DNA from: Flavobacteriales bacterium
GTDB lineage: Bacteria; Bacteroidota; Bacteroidia; Flavobacteriales_F; PHOS-HE28
Assembly: GCA_016788205.1 (NCBI GenBank)
Contig: JAEUTA010000027.1
Location: 62,001 to 126,000, forward strand
Direction of reading: 5' to 3'
DNA length: 64,000 bases
Shown: piece after piece, positions 9,588 to 16,899 of the stretch
Layout of the letters: each line of letters begins with the position of its first letter
Numbering within the stretch: position 1 is the first letter of the stretch
The notes under the pieces: model-generated
What the model was told of the DNA's origin: nothing
The model's database searches: none
The model's input: the letters and a program-made list of their open reading frames with translations, nothing else
Made by a program: the position numbers and the translations under genes

Positions 9588-9735
9588 ACGGGCTGTCCGC
9601 TATAGTCCCGTTTGGCCATGCCAGCGGTGGCGGCACTGCGGGGTCCCCTCGTTCCTCGGCGCCTCCTCGTTGCACGCCTCCGCAGGCCCGGCCAAACGGG
9701 AGCTGCCGCTTCCATCCCTGGCGCGGGTCCGCGTC
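9588..9735 (-). ncRNA. Structured RNA-like element upstream of dinB, possibly Flavo-1 type
   Basis: Read on the minus strand, two conserved-looking flanks (GGGATGGAAGCGGC at the 5' side, GACTATAGCGGACAGCCCG at the 3' side) enclose a long hairpin. Its base is a perfect 12-bp inverted repeat, TCCCGTTTGGCC at 9606-9617 and its complement at 9690-9701, with more pairing inside (CTGCGG/CCGCAG). From memory these flanks resemble a structured RNA recurring in Bacteroidota; Flavo-1 is the family I would test first, but I could not verify it. It ends about 47 bases before the dinB start, so it could be the dinB leader, a free small RNA or a dispersed repeat. Start and end are approximate. Confidence 0.5.
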
Positions 9736-9753
9736 CGGCCCACAAATTCTTGT

Positions 9754-9770
9754 TGACAAATAAACTGTCA
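9754..9770. promoter_or_regulatory. Palindrome TGACA-N7-TGTCA between dinB and the ORF6N genes
   Basis: A perfect 5-bp inverted repeat with a 7-base AT-rich spacer lies in the divergent region between dinB (minus) and the ORF6N gene (plus), about 60 bases before the plus-strand ATG and beyond the RNA-like element. Its position suits an operator, for example for the LexA-like repressor encoded at 11077. No second copy was found upstream of the repressor gene itself, so the assignment is speculative. Confidence 0.35.
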
Positions 9771-9830
9771 TATTGTGTCCGGTAATTTAGTCATTATGTT
9801 TGCGCCGTCGGAAATTTGATCTATGTGCTG

Positions 9831-10445
9831 ATGGGAACTTTGTCAATACAGCAGTTCGCTGGCCGGGACAAGCCGGTGTTGGAACCGCTTACCCGCATCG
9901 TGAACGAGCCGCCAGCCCGTTACACGCCCATCGCTCCGCCCGATGCGGCCATCACCGGTCGCATCCACCAAGTCCGTGGGCGGCGTGTTCTGTTGGACCG
10001 TGACCTCGCCGAACTCTACGGTGTGGAGACCAAACAGCTTAAGCGGCAGGTGCGAAGGAATCTGGGGCGCTTCCCCGAAGACTTCATGTTCGATCTCACG
10101 TTGGAGGAGGCCGAGCTTTCAAGGAGCCAAATTGGCACCTTGAAACAGGGGGAGAACATCAAGTACCTCCCCATGGCCTTCACCGAGCAGGGCGTGGCCA
10201 TGCTCTCCAGCGTACTGAACAGCGAGCAGGCCGTCCTGGTCAATATCCACATCATCCGCGTGTTCACCCGTATGCGCGAAGTGCTTCTTGCCCACCACGA
10301 GGTGCTTCAGAAGTTGGAGGAGCTGGAAGGCCGCCTGTCCACGCACGACGAAGAGATCCAGGCCATCTTCGATCATCTCACGGCCTTGGTGTCTCCGGCT
10401 GATCGTCAAAGCAAGCCTATAGGCTTCAAACCCTCCACCCACTGA
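9831..10445 (+). CDS. ORF6N-domain protein, phage antirepressor type (copy 1)
   Basis: 204 residues from the ATG at 9831; an in-frame TTG five codons upstream is possible. The central part (about 45-165) is an ORF6N domain: GRRVLLDRDLAELYGVETKQL, then RNLGRFPEDFMFDLT, LPMAFTEQGVAMLSSVLNSE and a helix with IHIIRVFTRMREVLL. A coiled-coil tail follows (LEELEGRLSTHDEEIQAIF). ORF6N proteins are known from phages as antirepressor-like DNA-binding proteins and are also common on Bacteroidota chromosomes, where their role is poorly known. It is followed after 18 bases by a paralogue and then by a LexA-like repressor on the same strand, so the three may form one unit. No other phage gene is present. 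Confidence 0.85.
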   Translation: MGTLSIQQFAGRDKPVLEPLTRIVNEPPARYTPIAPPDAAITGRIHQVRGRRVLLDRDLAELYGVETKQLKRQVRRNLGRFPEDFMFDLTLEEAELSRSQIGTLKQGENIKYLPMAFTEQGVAMLSSVLNSEQAVLVNIHIIRVFTRMREVLLAHHEVLQKLEELEGRLSTHDEEIQAIFDHLTALVSPADRQSKPIGFKPSTH

Positions 10446-10463
10446 TCATTAACCTTACGTTCC

Positions 10464-11006
10464 ATGTACGCCGCCACATCCATACTCGACCGTTCGCCAG
10501 CCTTGGTGCTGGAGCCGCCTTCCGGCTATGAAGCTTCGCCTTTCCCTGATGAACGCTTGGTGCGCAAGGCCCATGTGCTGCGCGGACAGTTCGTGGTGTT
10601 GGAGAACGATCTCGCCGAACTCTACGGTGTAACATCCGCACAACTCGGCAACCAAGCCGATCTGCACATGGCACGTTTCCCGGATCACCTGCTCTTTACG
10701 CTTTCCGCGGAAGAGTTGGAACAGTTACCAACCACCGTGCGAGGTATGGTCAGTGCTTCGCCGCGTGCCTTTACGGCTCCCGGCGTTCTCATGCTCGCTT
10801 GCATCCTCGGTAGCGAACAGGCCATCACTACCAGCGTCCGCATCATGGAACTCTTCGTGCGCATGCGCCGTCTGCTCATCAACGATCAGGATCTACTGCT
10901 GCGTCTGGAGAGGCTGGACCAACGCGCCACCGGCAACCGGGACGACATCGCATCCACGCTTCACGACCTTGATCAGCTCTTCGCCCCACCCACCATCGAG
11001 AATTGA
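10464..11006 (+). CDS. ORF6N-domain protein (copy 2, diverged paralogue)
   Basis: 180 residues. It follows copy 1 after 18 bases and shares its plan: RGQFVVLENDLAELYGVTSAQL, HMARFPDHLLFTLS, SPRAFTAPGVLMLACILGSE, VRIMELFVRMRRLLIN and a C-terminal coiled segment (LERLDQRATGNRDDIASTL). The middle is more diverged, with the PMAFTEQG segment reading PRAFTAPG and LGN in place of the LKR after the ELYGV turn. This suggests duplication followed by divergence, perhaps giving a heteromeric partner of copy 1. A role in regulating or binding the repressor encoded 70 bases downstream is plausible by analogy with phage antirepressors but is inference. Confidence 0.8.
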   Translation: MYAATSILDRSPALVLEPPSGYEASPFPDERLVRKAHVLRGQFVVLENDLAELYGVTSAQLGNQADLHMARFPDHLLFTLSAEELEQLPTTVRGMVSASPRAFTAPGVLMLACILGSEQAITTSVRIMELFVRMRRLLINDQDLLLRLERLDQRATGNRDDIASTLHDLDQLFAPPTIEN

Positions 11007-11076
11007 GTGCTCAGCGTCGTCGTTGAGACTGGACATTCGGTACTTGGACCAGACACTTTTTTGAAACTCCCTCGCC

Positions 11077-11904
11077 ATGGCAAACCCCGTATTCGGATCG
11101 AACATCAAGCTGCTGCGTACGCGCCGAGGCCGCTCGCAGGAAGAAACGGCCATCGCTCTCGAAGTGAAACGTTCCAGCTACAGCGGCTACGAGAACGGCA
11201 GTGCCGAACCCTCTTTCGACCTGCTCGTGCGCATGAGCGAGTACTTCAAGCTTAGCATTGACAAGTTGCTGCGCGATGACCTCACGGCGCTTAGCGATAA
11301 CCAGCTCGGCATCCTGGAGCGCGGTGGCGACATCGACCTCAGCGGCCGCCGATTGCGCGTGCTCGCCACCACCGTTGATCGTGAGGACCGCGAGAACGTG
11401 GAATTGGTGCCCGAGAAGGCCAAGGCAGGTTATGCACTGGGTTACGCCGATCCAGAGTACATCAGCATACTGCCTACGTTCCAGATGCCTTTCCTGGCGC
11501 GGGACCGCAAGTACCGAACGTTCCAGATCAGTGGCGACAGTATGCCACCGGTGAACGATGGATCATGGGTGACGGGTGAATATGTACAGAACTGGCAGAC
11601 CATCCGCGATGGGCAGCCGTACATCGTGGTCACCAAGGATGATGGCATCGTGTTTAAAGTGGTGTACAGCCAGGTGAAGGATAAAGGCACCTTGCTACTG
11701 TGCAGTACGAACCCGATCTATTCGCCTTACGAAGTGCAGGTGGCCAACGTGCTCGAGATCTGGAAGTTCGTGCATTTCATCAGCGCCGAACTGCCAGAGC
11801 CCAATCTTACGCGTGACGAACTGGCTCGCAGCGTGATGGACCTCCGCAAGGAAGTGGGCCAGCTACGACTGGCGATGGAGCAGCAAGGAAGGTTGTCGTT
11901 CTAG
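11077..11904 (+). CDS. LexA-like repressor: XRE helix-turn-helix plus S24 self-cleavage domain
   Basis: 275 residues. The N-terminal XRE-type helix-turn-helix (about 8-65; SQEETAIALEV, SSYSGYENG) binds DNA. The C-terminal S24 peptidase domain has an Ala117-Gly118 cleavage bond (KAKAGYALGY), nucleophile Ser155 (ISGDSMPPV) and general-base Lys194 (GIVFKVVY); the Ser-Lys spacing of 39 is near that of LexA. An acidic/coiled tail (about 245-275) is extra. Proteins of this type are cleaved after DNA damage, releasing their targets. Its neighbours (dinB and two ORF6N genes) make a small damage-response or former phage switch the most natural reading. It differs from classic LexA, which has a winged helix at the N-terminus. 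Confidence 0.9.
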   Translation: MANPVFGSNIKLLRTRRGRSQEETAIALEVKRSSYSGYENGSAEPSFDLLVRMSEYFKLSIDKLLRDDLTALSDNQLGILERGGDIDLSGRRLRVLATTVDREDRENVELVPEKAKAGYALGYADPEYISILPTFQMPFLARDRKYRTFQISGDSMPPVNDGSWVTGEYVQNWQTIRDGQPYIVVTKDDGIVFKVVYSQVKDKGTLLLCSTNPIYSPYEVQVANVLEIWKFVHFISAELPEPNLTRDELARSVMDLRKEVGQLRLAMEQQGRLSF

Positions 11905-11914
11905 TTGGTCGTGG

Positions 11915-13177
11915 TCATGCGTGTTCCTTGCGTCGCTGCGAAGCGATGAACAACGTGTTGAAGCACGCGAAAAGCACAACGCCCCATTGACGCGTCAATA
12001 GGTCCTCGGTACAACTGCACGCCAACATGAACAGCAGGAAGGCGAAGTGTAGATGATCCTTATGCAGCCAGGCTTCGCGCATGCTCCAGCCGAAAAGCAG
12101 CACGAAGGCGCCAAGCCCGGCCACGCCGAAGCAAAGCCACCAGTGGATGACCTGGTCGTGTGGCCCGTACCCGGCGTTCGCCATGTTGGGATGTCCCAGT
12201 TCGGTATAGCATGCATCCAATATCGGTTGCACGCCGTGTTGTCCTGCGCCCAGAAGCCACTGCTGCTCCAGCAGGCTGAAGGAGCAGTGCATGATCGGCG
12301 CGCGAACGGTGACTGAATTCACATCACTGGAAGTCTCCTGTCCCGATCCGGCAGAACGGATCTCTTGCACGCGCTGGCTGATACCCGGTGCGAAGAACGC
12401 AAGCCCCAGGATGACGAAGCAGGCCACGAACGCATAGCCGATCGCGCGCTGTCGCTTCAGCAGTCCGAAAAGCAGAGCCGTCAATGCGAGCCCGAATGCG
12501 AGCAAAGGCATACGTGATCCGATCACGGTGCCAGCGAGTGAACATATCACCGAACCGATGATCCATGTCCAGCGCGACGCTACCGTCTTGGCCCTTAGAT
12601 CACCAGCGAACCATTGATGCATACCGAACAACGCGGCTGTGAAGAACCAGTAAGCTGCATAGGGGGGATGAACGCCGGAGAATGAAGCGAACGCGCTGCG
12701 GTAGATCACATCGAACGGATCGCCGTCTTGTATTCCGACACGAACACGGTCAAGGATGCCGACGTTCACGATACTTGCGAACAGTGCCGAAGAGACCAGG
12801 AATACCTGTGTGATACGGTCCCGAACCGTTGCACCGCTCGGAGCGCCAAGGACGAGAAAACCCAGCGGGAGAACGAGAAGCGCCGAACTACGTTCCACCA
12901 AGCGCCAGGCCCCTTGGTCCATGGGGCCGCGTAGAAGATCCGCGAGCATCAAGAGGATGGGAGCGGAAAGGATGAGTGCCTCCTTGGTATGGACGATGCG
13001 CGGTGCAGGGCGCAGAAGAAAGTGCAAAAGAGCGGTGAGGAGCCACGCAAGAATGACCCAGACCATCGGTCGCGGATCCAGTAGTGGCATCACTCCAAGG
13101 GCGATCGTAGCGAAATACGATGCCAGCATCACGCGCGTGGACCAACTACCGCGCATGCTCCAGGATGACACGTTCAA
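11915..13177 (-). CDS. O-antigen ligase/polymerase family membrane protein (WaaL/Wzy type)
   Basis: 420 residues with about ten membrane segments and a large loop near 275-345 holding SVTVRAPIMHCSF, LLGAGQHG and the GPHDQVIHWW segment. That layout, with a conserved His in the late periplasmic loop, is seen in the O-antigen ligase family (Wzy_C). It would polymerise glycan repeats or attach them to a lipid carrier at the outer face of the inner membrane. Its first 32 bases overlap the end of the GT4 gene upstream; Met8 (13156) is an alternative start that cuts the overlap. It ends 10 bases from the LexA-like gene, which converges on it. Ligase and polymerase cannot be told apart by eye. Confidence 0.8.
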   Translation of the reverse strand: MNVSSWSMRGSWSTRVMLASYFATIALGVMPLLDPRPMVWVILAWLLTALLHFLLRPAPRIVHTKEALILSAPILLMLADLLRGPMDQGAWRLVERSSALLVLPLGFLVLGAPSGATVRDRITQVFLVSSALFASIVNVGILDRVRVGIQDGDPFDVIYRSAFASFSGVHPPYAAYWFFTAALFGMHQWFAGDLRAKTVASRWTWIIGSVICSLAGTVIGSRMPLLAFGLALTALLFGLLKRQRAIGYAFVACFVILGLAFFAPGISQRVQEIRSAGSGQETSSDVNSVTVRAPIMHCSFSLLEQQWLLGAGQHGVQPILDACYTELGHPNMANAGYGPHDQVIHWWLCFGVAGLGAFVLLFGWSMREAWLHKDHLHFAFLLFMLACSCTEDLLTRQWGVVLFACFNTLFIASQRRKEHA

Positions 13178-14258
13178 TGATCGACCTCATGCGCGCGCGG
13201 AACAGCGTACTGTCGTATCTCATCATTTCCGCACGAAGTTCGTTCGGCGCCGCCAGTGCCGCACCTTCTTCGAATCGCCGCACTGCCGCTGCGATCGCAG
13301 AAGGTTCATCCGTGTTGAAGAAGTGACCGCTGAAGCCTTCGGTCACCGTTTCCAGATAGCCTCCCTTACGCAATGCTAGCGTGGGCGTCCCACAAGCCTG
13401 AGCCTCCAGTGGGGTCAGGCCGAGGTCCTCATCTGCCGCTACGATCAGGGCTTTGGAGGTTTGTAGTACGCGCACGTGATCAGCAAGGGACGAATGTCCC
13501 AAGAAATGCACATTGGAAGGCGCCGAGCGCTCCAGCCGTTCCCGGTCCGGGCCATCGCCGGCGATCAGAAGTCGCTTGTCCGGCATGGATCGGAACGCTT
13601 CGATCACATGGTCGACACGCTTGTAGGGAACAAGGCGCGAAGCGGAAACGTAGTGCTTGCGCTCGCCTTCGTGCAGCGTGAAGAGCGCAGTATCCACCGG
13701 TGGTAAAAGCACATCCGAATCCCTGTCATAGATCCGCTTCACGCGTTGTGCGACGTTGGCACTGTTCGCTACAAAGCGATCGACGCTGCTGTTCGTTTTC
13801 AAGTCCCAGGTGCGCAAGCGCTGCAAGACACGCCGTATCGCCCAGGCCTTGAAGCCGGACATCTGATGGTCCTTCAGATAGTCATCCTCACGGACCCAGG
13901 CATAGCGCATGGGTGTGTGTATGTAACAGACGTGGACCTGTCCGGGATGTTTTCGCACACCCTTGGCCACGGCATAAGAGGCGGAGATGATGAGGTCGTA
14001 TCCGCTCAGGTCCAATCGTTCGATGGCCAACGGGAAAAGGGGCAGGAAATAGCGGTAGTGCTTACGAGCGAACGGGAGGTGTTGGATGAAGGTCGTTTTC
14101 GCTCTTTTCCCTCCCAGGATGAACGCACGGTCCTCGTCGCTCAGGAAGTCGATGATGGAGAATACGTCCGCATCGAAGGTTCTGAGGATCTCGCGCGTCA
14201 CCTTCTCGGCACCGCCGCTTACCACCAGCCAATCGTGTACGAAGGCGACGCGCATCAC
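13146..14258 (-). CDS. Glycosyltransferase family 4 (WbaZ-like)
   Basis: 370 residues with a GT-B fold layout. The N-terminal domain has the acceptor-side loop VSGGAEKV (about 13-20), and CYIHTPMRYAW is typical of the WbaZ/mannosyltransferase branch. The C-terminal nucleotide-sugar domain has SASRLVPYKRVDHVIEAF, LLIAGDGP and the retaining EX7E motif, Glu277 to Glu285 (EDLGLTPLEAQACGTP). It would add one sugar from a nucleotide donor on the cytoplasmic side. Its start overlaps the stop of the second GT4 gene by 4 bases (14255-14258), so the three minus-strand genes 15304-11915 form one operon for glycan synthesis. The sugar transferred is unknown. Confidence 0.88.
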   Translation of the reverse strand: MMRVAFVHDWLVVSGGAEKVTREILRTFDADVFSIIDFLSDEDRAFILGGKRAKTTFIQHLPFARKHYRYFLPLFPLAIERLDLSGYDLIISASYAVAKGVRKHPGQVHVCYIHTPMRYAWVREDDYLKDHQMSGFKAWAIRRVLQRLRTWDLKTNSSVDRFVANSANVAQRVKRIYDRDSDVLLPPVDTALFTLHEGERKHYVSASRLVPYKRVDHVIEAFRSMPDKRLLIAGDGPDRERLERSAPSNVHFLGHSSLADHVRVLQTSKALIVAADEDLGLTPLEAQACGTPTLALRKGGYLETVTEGFSGHFFNTDEPSAIAAAVRRFEEGAALAAPNELRAEMMRYDSTLFRARMRSIIERVILEHAR

Positions 14259-15304
14259 GGGTTCAACAGTGGGTCAAGGGCTTGATGCAACGCTATGGCC
14301 ATCCGCTCCTGGGTGAATTGGGCGGCCCGAAGCTTTCCGCGCATGGCGAAATGTGCGCGGCGGTTCGGAACGCGTAGACCGTCCATGTATGCGGATAGGC
14401 CATCGGAATTCATGCCCGACAGATAGAATAGCGAGCCCCCGAAGTTCTTCTTGAATACGGGCAGGTCGGAGGCGATCACCGGGCAACCCCATTCCAATGC
14501 CTCCAGGATCGGCAGACCGAAACCTTCCATGCGCGAAAGGTTGACCAACGCGATGGCATGGCTGTACAGGGCGTGAAGGTCTTCGTCATCGGCATCGGTG
14601 CGGTATACGATACCACGATACTTGGGGGCGGCAGGACGGGAAATGGGGAACGCAGGGAACGGACCCTGACTGCGTCCGACAACGACCAGTTTGAAGTCGG
14701 GGTTCTTCAAAGACGCATACCAAGCGACGATCTGGTTCAGTCCTTTCCGCGGATCACGGCCCGCTACGACCAGGACGAACGGTCCATCGATAGGGGAATG
14801 CGGAAGCGGCGTTCGTTCGATGGCGAAGGGCGGAACAACGACGACCTTGGATCCAGGCATCTTCAAGGTGTTCATGATATCCTCGGCAGAGGTCGATGAA
14901 ACCGTGATCACTCGTGCTGCGTTATGGGCCAACCTCGGCAGCAGGAACCGATACCAAGCCGCGAACCGGCGGTCGAACCACTCGGGGTGATGGATCACCG
15001 CCAGGTCGTGGATCACTACGGCCTGACGTTTAACCCGAAGTGGTCCGGTGTTGGCGGGGCAGATCAGAACATCGCTAGGCCCGACCGCTCGGGGTAGTGA
15101 GAGTTGTTCCCACATGTGCCCGCGGAACATACCCGTGGGCACTACTTCAAGACCGTGGATATGAGAGAAGTCTTTTAGGTTCCTTGGGACCAGGATCCGG
15201 GAATCGGGCCATTCGCGGGCCACCACCCGAACCAGCATATCACTATAGCGTTCCACGCCGGTGACCGGTCGGGTCAGGTATCGGCCGTTGATCAGGAGCG
15301 CCAC
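14255..15304 (-). CDS. Glycosyltransferase family 4
   Basis: 349 residues. It opens with MALLINGRYLTRPVTGVERYSDML-type sequence (the TGVERY loop is typical of GT4 mannosyl/galactosyl transferases). VIHDLAVIHHPEWF lies near residue 100, and the donor-binding half has VLVVAGRDPRKGLNQIV and the EX7E motif EGFGLPILEALEWGCPV. It is first in the minus-strand operon with a second GT4 and the O-antigen ligase-like gene. The divergent ABC exporter begins about 47 bases away on the other strand, so the two transcripts share one compact promoter region. Expected role: sugar addition during surface polysaccharide assembly. Confidence 0.88.
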   Translation of the reverse strand: MALLINGRYLTRPVTGVERYSDMLVRVVAREWPDSRILVPRNLKDFSHIHGLEVVPTGMFRGHMWEQLSLPRAVGPSDVLICPANTGPLRVKRQAVVIHDLAVIHHPEWFDRRFAAWYRFLLPRLAHNAARVITVSSTSAEDIMNTLKMPGSKVVVVPPFAIERTPLPHSPIDGPFVLVVAGRDPRKGLNQIVAWYASLKNPDFKLVVVGRSQGPFPAFPISRPAAPKYRGIVYRTDADDEDLHALYSHAIALVNLSRMEGFGLPILEALEWGCPVIASDLPVFKKNFGGSLFYLSGMNSDGLSAYMDGLRVPNRRAHFAMRGKLRAAQFTQERMAIALHQALDPLLNP

Positions 15305-15351
15305 CGGCGCAAGTTAACCGGACGGCCGCCGCTAACTTGCCGCCATTCGTG

Positions 15352-16143
15352 ATGACACGGTCCGCCCTCCCGATCGCAAGTACCCGTCTTACCAAGGCCA
15401 ACTGGCCGGTGGTGCGTGCCGTAGCCTGGCGGAATGTGCGGCTGCGTTACAAAAGCTCGTTGCTAGGCTTCGTATGGACCCTGTTGAACCCATTGTTGTT
15501 CCTGCTGATCTTCCTGCTGATCTTCAGTGAAGCCTTCCCCCAGGTACCGAACTATCCGGTATTCGCCCTTAGCGGGCTCATCTTCTGGTCGTTCTTCGCC
15601 ACCACCAGTGCGCACATCATGGGGGCTTTGGTGGAGAATTCAGCTGTGTTGCGTTCGCTGGCCGTACCACCGATGGTATTTCCGCTCGGGCAGTTGCTGG
15701 CTGGGCTCTTCAACCTGTGCATGTCCTTCATCCCGTTCGCGCTCATCCTGCACCTGTTCGGTCGTGAGCCGCACATCACGGATCTTCTCGTGATCCCCGT
15801 CGTTCTTTGTTATGCGGCGTTCGTCATGGGCATCTCGGTGGCACTGGCCGCCTTGAACGTTTATTTCCGCGACATCGGTATCCTGTGGAACGCTCTGCTA
15901 CCGGCTTTCTTCTATGTCACCCCCATCGCTTATCCTGCTGATCTTATACCTGATCGTCTGCGCTGGATCGTGGAGTTGAACCCGCTCTATCACTTCATAG
16001 CAGCGTTCAGAACGGTGTTGGTGGAAGGTATGATGCCGCGATCGGAAGCGTGGCTGGTGTTGCTCGGGCTGGCGGTGCTGGCCAGCTTGCTCGGTTCATG
16101 GCTTTACAGGATGTTGCGTCCGGGATTCATCGCGAATTATTGA
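15352..16143 (+). CDS. ABC-2 type polysaccharide export permease (Wzm-like)
   Basis: 263 residues from the ATG at 15352; a TTG at 15337 would add five residues. The N-terminal amphipathic segment (VAWRNVRLRYKSSLLGFVW) and six membrane spans are the layout of ABC-2 permeases that export lipid-linked polysaccharides (Wzm, TagG, KpsM). The motif LNVYFRDIGILWNALLPAFFY before the last spans is typical. It pairs with the ATPase gene 3 bases downstream to move a finished glycan across the inner membrane. Together with the O-antigen ligase-like gene this points to O-antigen or capsule-like polymer export. Confidence 0.9.
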   Translation: MTRSALPIASTRLTKANWPVVRAVAWRNVRLRYKSSLLGFVWTLLNPLLFLLIFLLIFSEAFPQVPNYPVFALSGLIFWSFFATTSAHIMGALVENSAVLRSLAVPPMVFPLGQLLAGLFNLCMSFIPFALILHLFGREPHITDLLVIPVVLCYAAFVMGISVALAALNVYFRDIGILWNALLPAFFYVTPIAYPADLIPDRLRWIVELNPLYHFIAAFRTVLVEGMMPRSEAWLVLLGLAVLASLLGSWLYRMLRPGFIANY

Positions 16144-16146
16144 AGC

Positions 16147-16899
16147 ATGGGATCCATTGGGCCGATGATCGAACTGAAGGGCGTAGCGGTGGATTACTTC
16201 GTGCAACGCCACGGGTTCCGATCCATCAAATCGTACATCACCTCCTTCGGGTCCAAGCGCCTGCTGGAACGCAAGAGGATCCTGCATGATATAGACCTGT
16301 CCATCGGGCGAGGTGAGTGTTTCGGGATCATCGGTCGCAACGGTTCGGGGAAGAGTACGTTGCTACGGCTGCTTGCAGGGATACTGGAGCCAACGGAGGG
16401 CACCGCTGACATAAGGGGCCGCGTGGCACCGATGCTTGCATTGGGCGTGGGCCTGGAACCTGAACTGAGCGGCTGGGAGAATGTGCACCTATGCCGTTTG
16501 TTGATGGGGCACGATGCAAGTTCGCAACCCCGTGTGAAGGCTTACGTGCGTTCCTTCTCGGGTCTTTCCGATGAAGAACTCGCCATGCAGGTAAAGCGGT
16601 ATTCCACGGGCATGATGGCTCGCTTGGGTTTCGCCATCGCCACGGCCACCGACCCCGAGGTCCTCTTGATCGATGAGGTGCTTGCAGTGGGTGATGTCGC
16701 TTTCCAACAGAAATGCTACGAGCGCATCGGTGAATTGAAGCGCAATGGATGCACCATCATCTTCGTCACCCATTTCCTCAGTGAGATCCAGCGGATCTGC
16801 GACCGCGCGGCGTGCATGGAACTGGGCACCATCGTTAAGGTCGGGTCAACGCACGAGGTCGGACTGTATTATCACGGCATTCTGGGCATATCCGCATGA
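16147..16899 (+). CDS. ABC transporter ATPase for polysaccharide export (Wzt-like, short form)
   Basis: 250 residues. Walker A is at 63-70 (GRNGSGKS), the signature is the Wzt-type YSTGM at 152-156 in place of LSGGQ, Walker B is at 172-177 (VLLIDE) and the switch His is at 209 (VTHF). The N-terminal stretch (VDYFVQRHGFRSIKSYI) matches exporters of this subfamily. The C-terminal carbohydrate-binding domain of long Wzt proteins is absent, so the protein resembles the short TagH/KpsT-like form and should not need a terminal sugar modification for recognition. It sits 3 bases after the permease and overlaps the next glycosyltransferase by 4 bases. A second possible start is Met7. Confidence 0.9.
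   Translation: MGSIGPMIELKGVAVDYFVQRHGFRSIKSYITSFGSKRLLERKRILHDIDLSIGRGECFGIIGRNGSGKSTLLRLLAGILEPTEGTADIRGRVAPMLALGVGLEPELSGWENVHLCRLLMGHDASSQPRVKAYVRSFSGLSDEELAMQVKRYSTGMMARLGFAIATATDPEVLLIDEVLAVGDVAFQQKCYERIGELKRNGCTIIFVTHFLSEIQRICDRAACMELGTIVKVGSTHEVGLYYHGILGISA

Noticed and set aside
9542-9745. 68-residue N-terminal extension of DNA polymerase IV
   Set aside because: The extension is Arg/Gly/Ala-rich text over a hairpin element, and the internal Met gives the family's usual N-terminus.
9831-11904. Prophage or prophage remnant
   Set aside because: ORF6N and S24 genes occur in phages, but there is no integrase, capsid, terminase, lysis gene or attachment repeat nearby.
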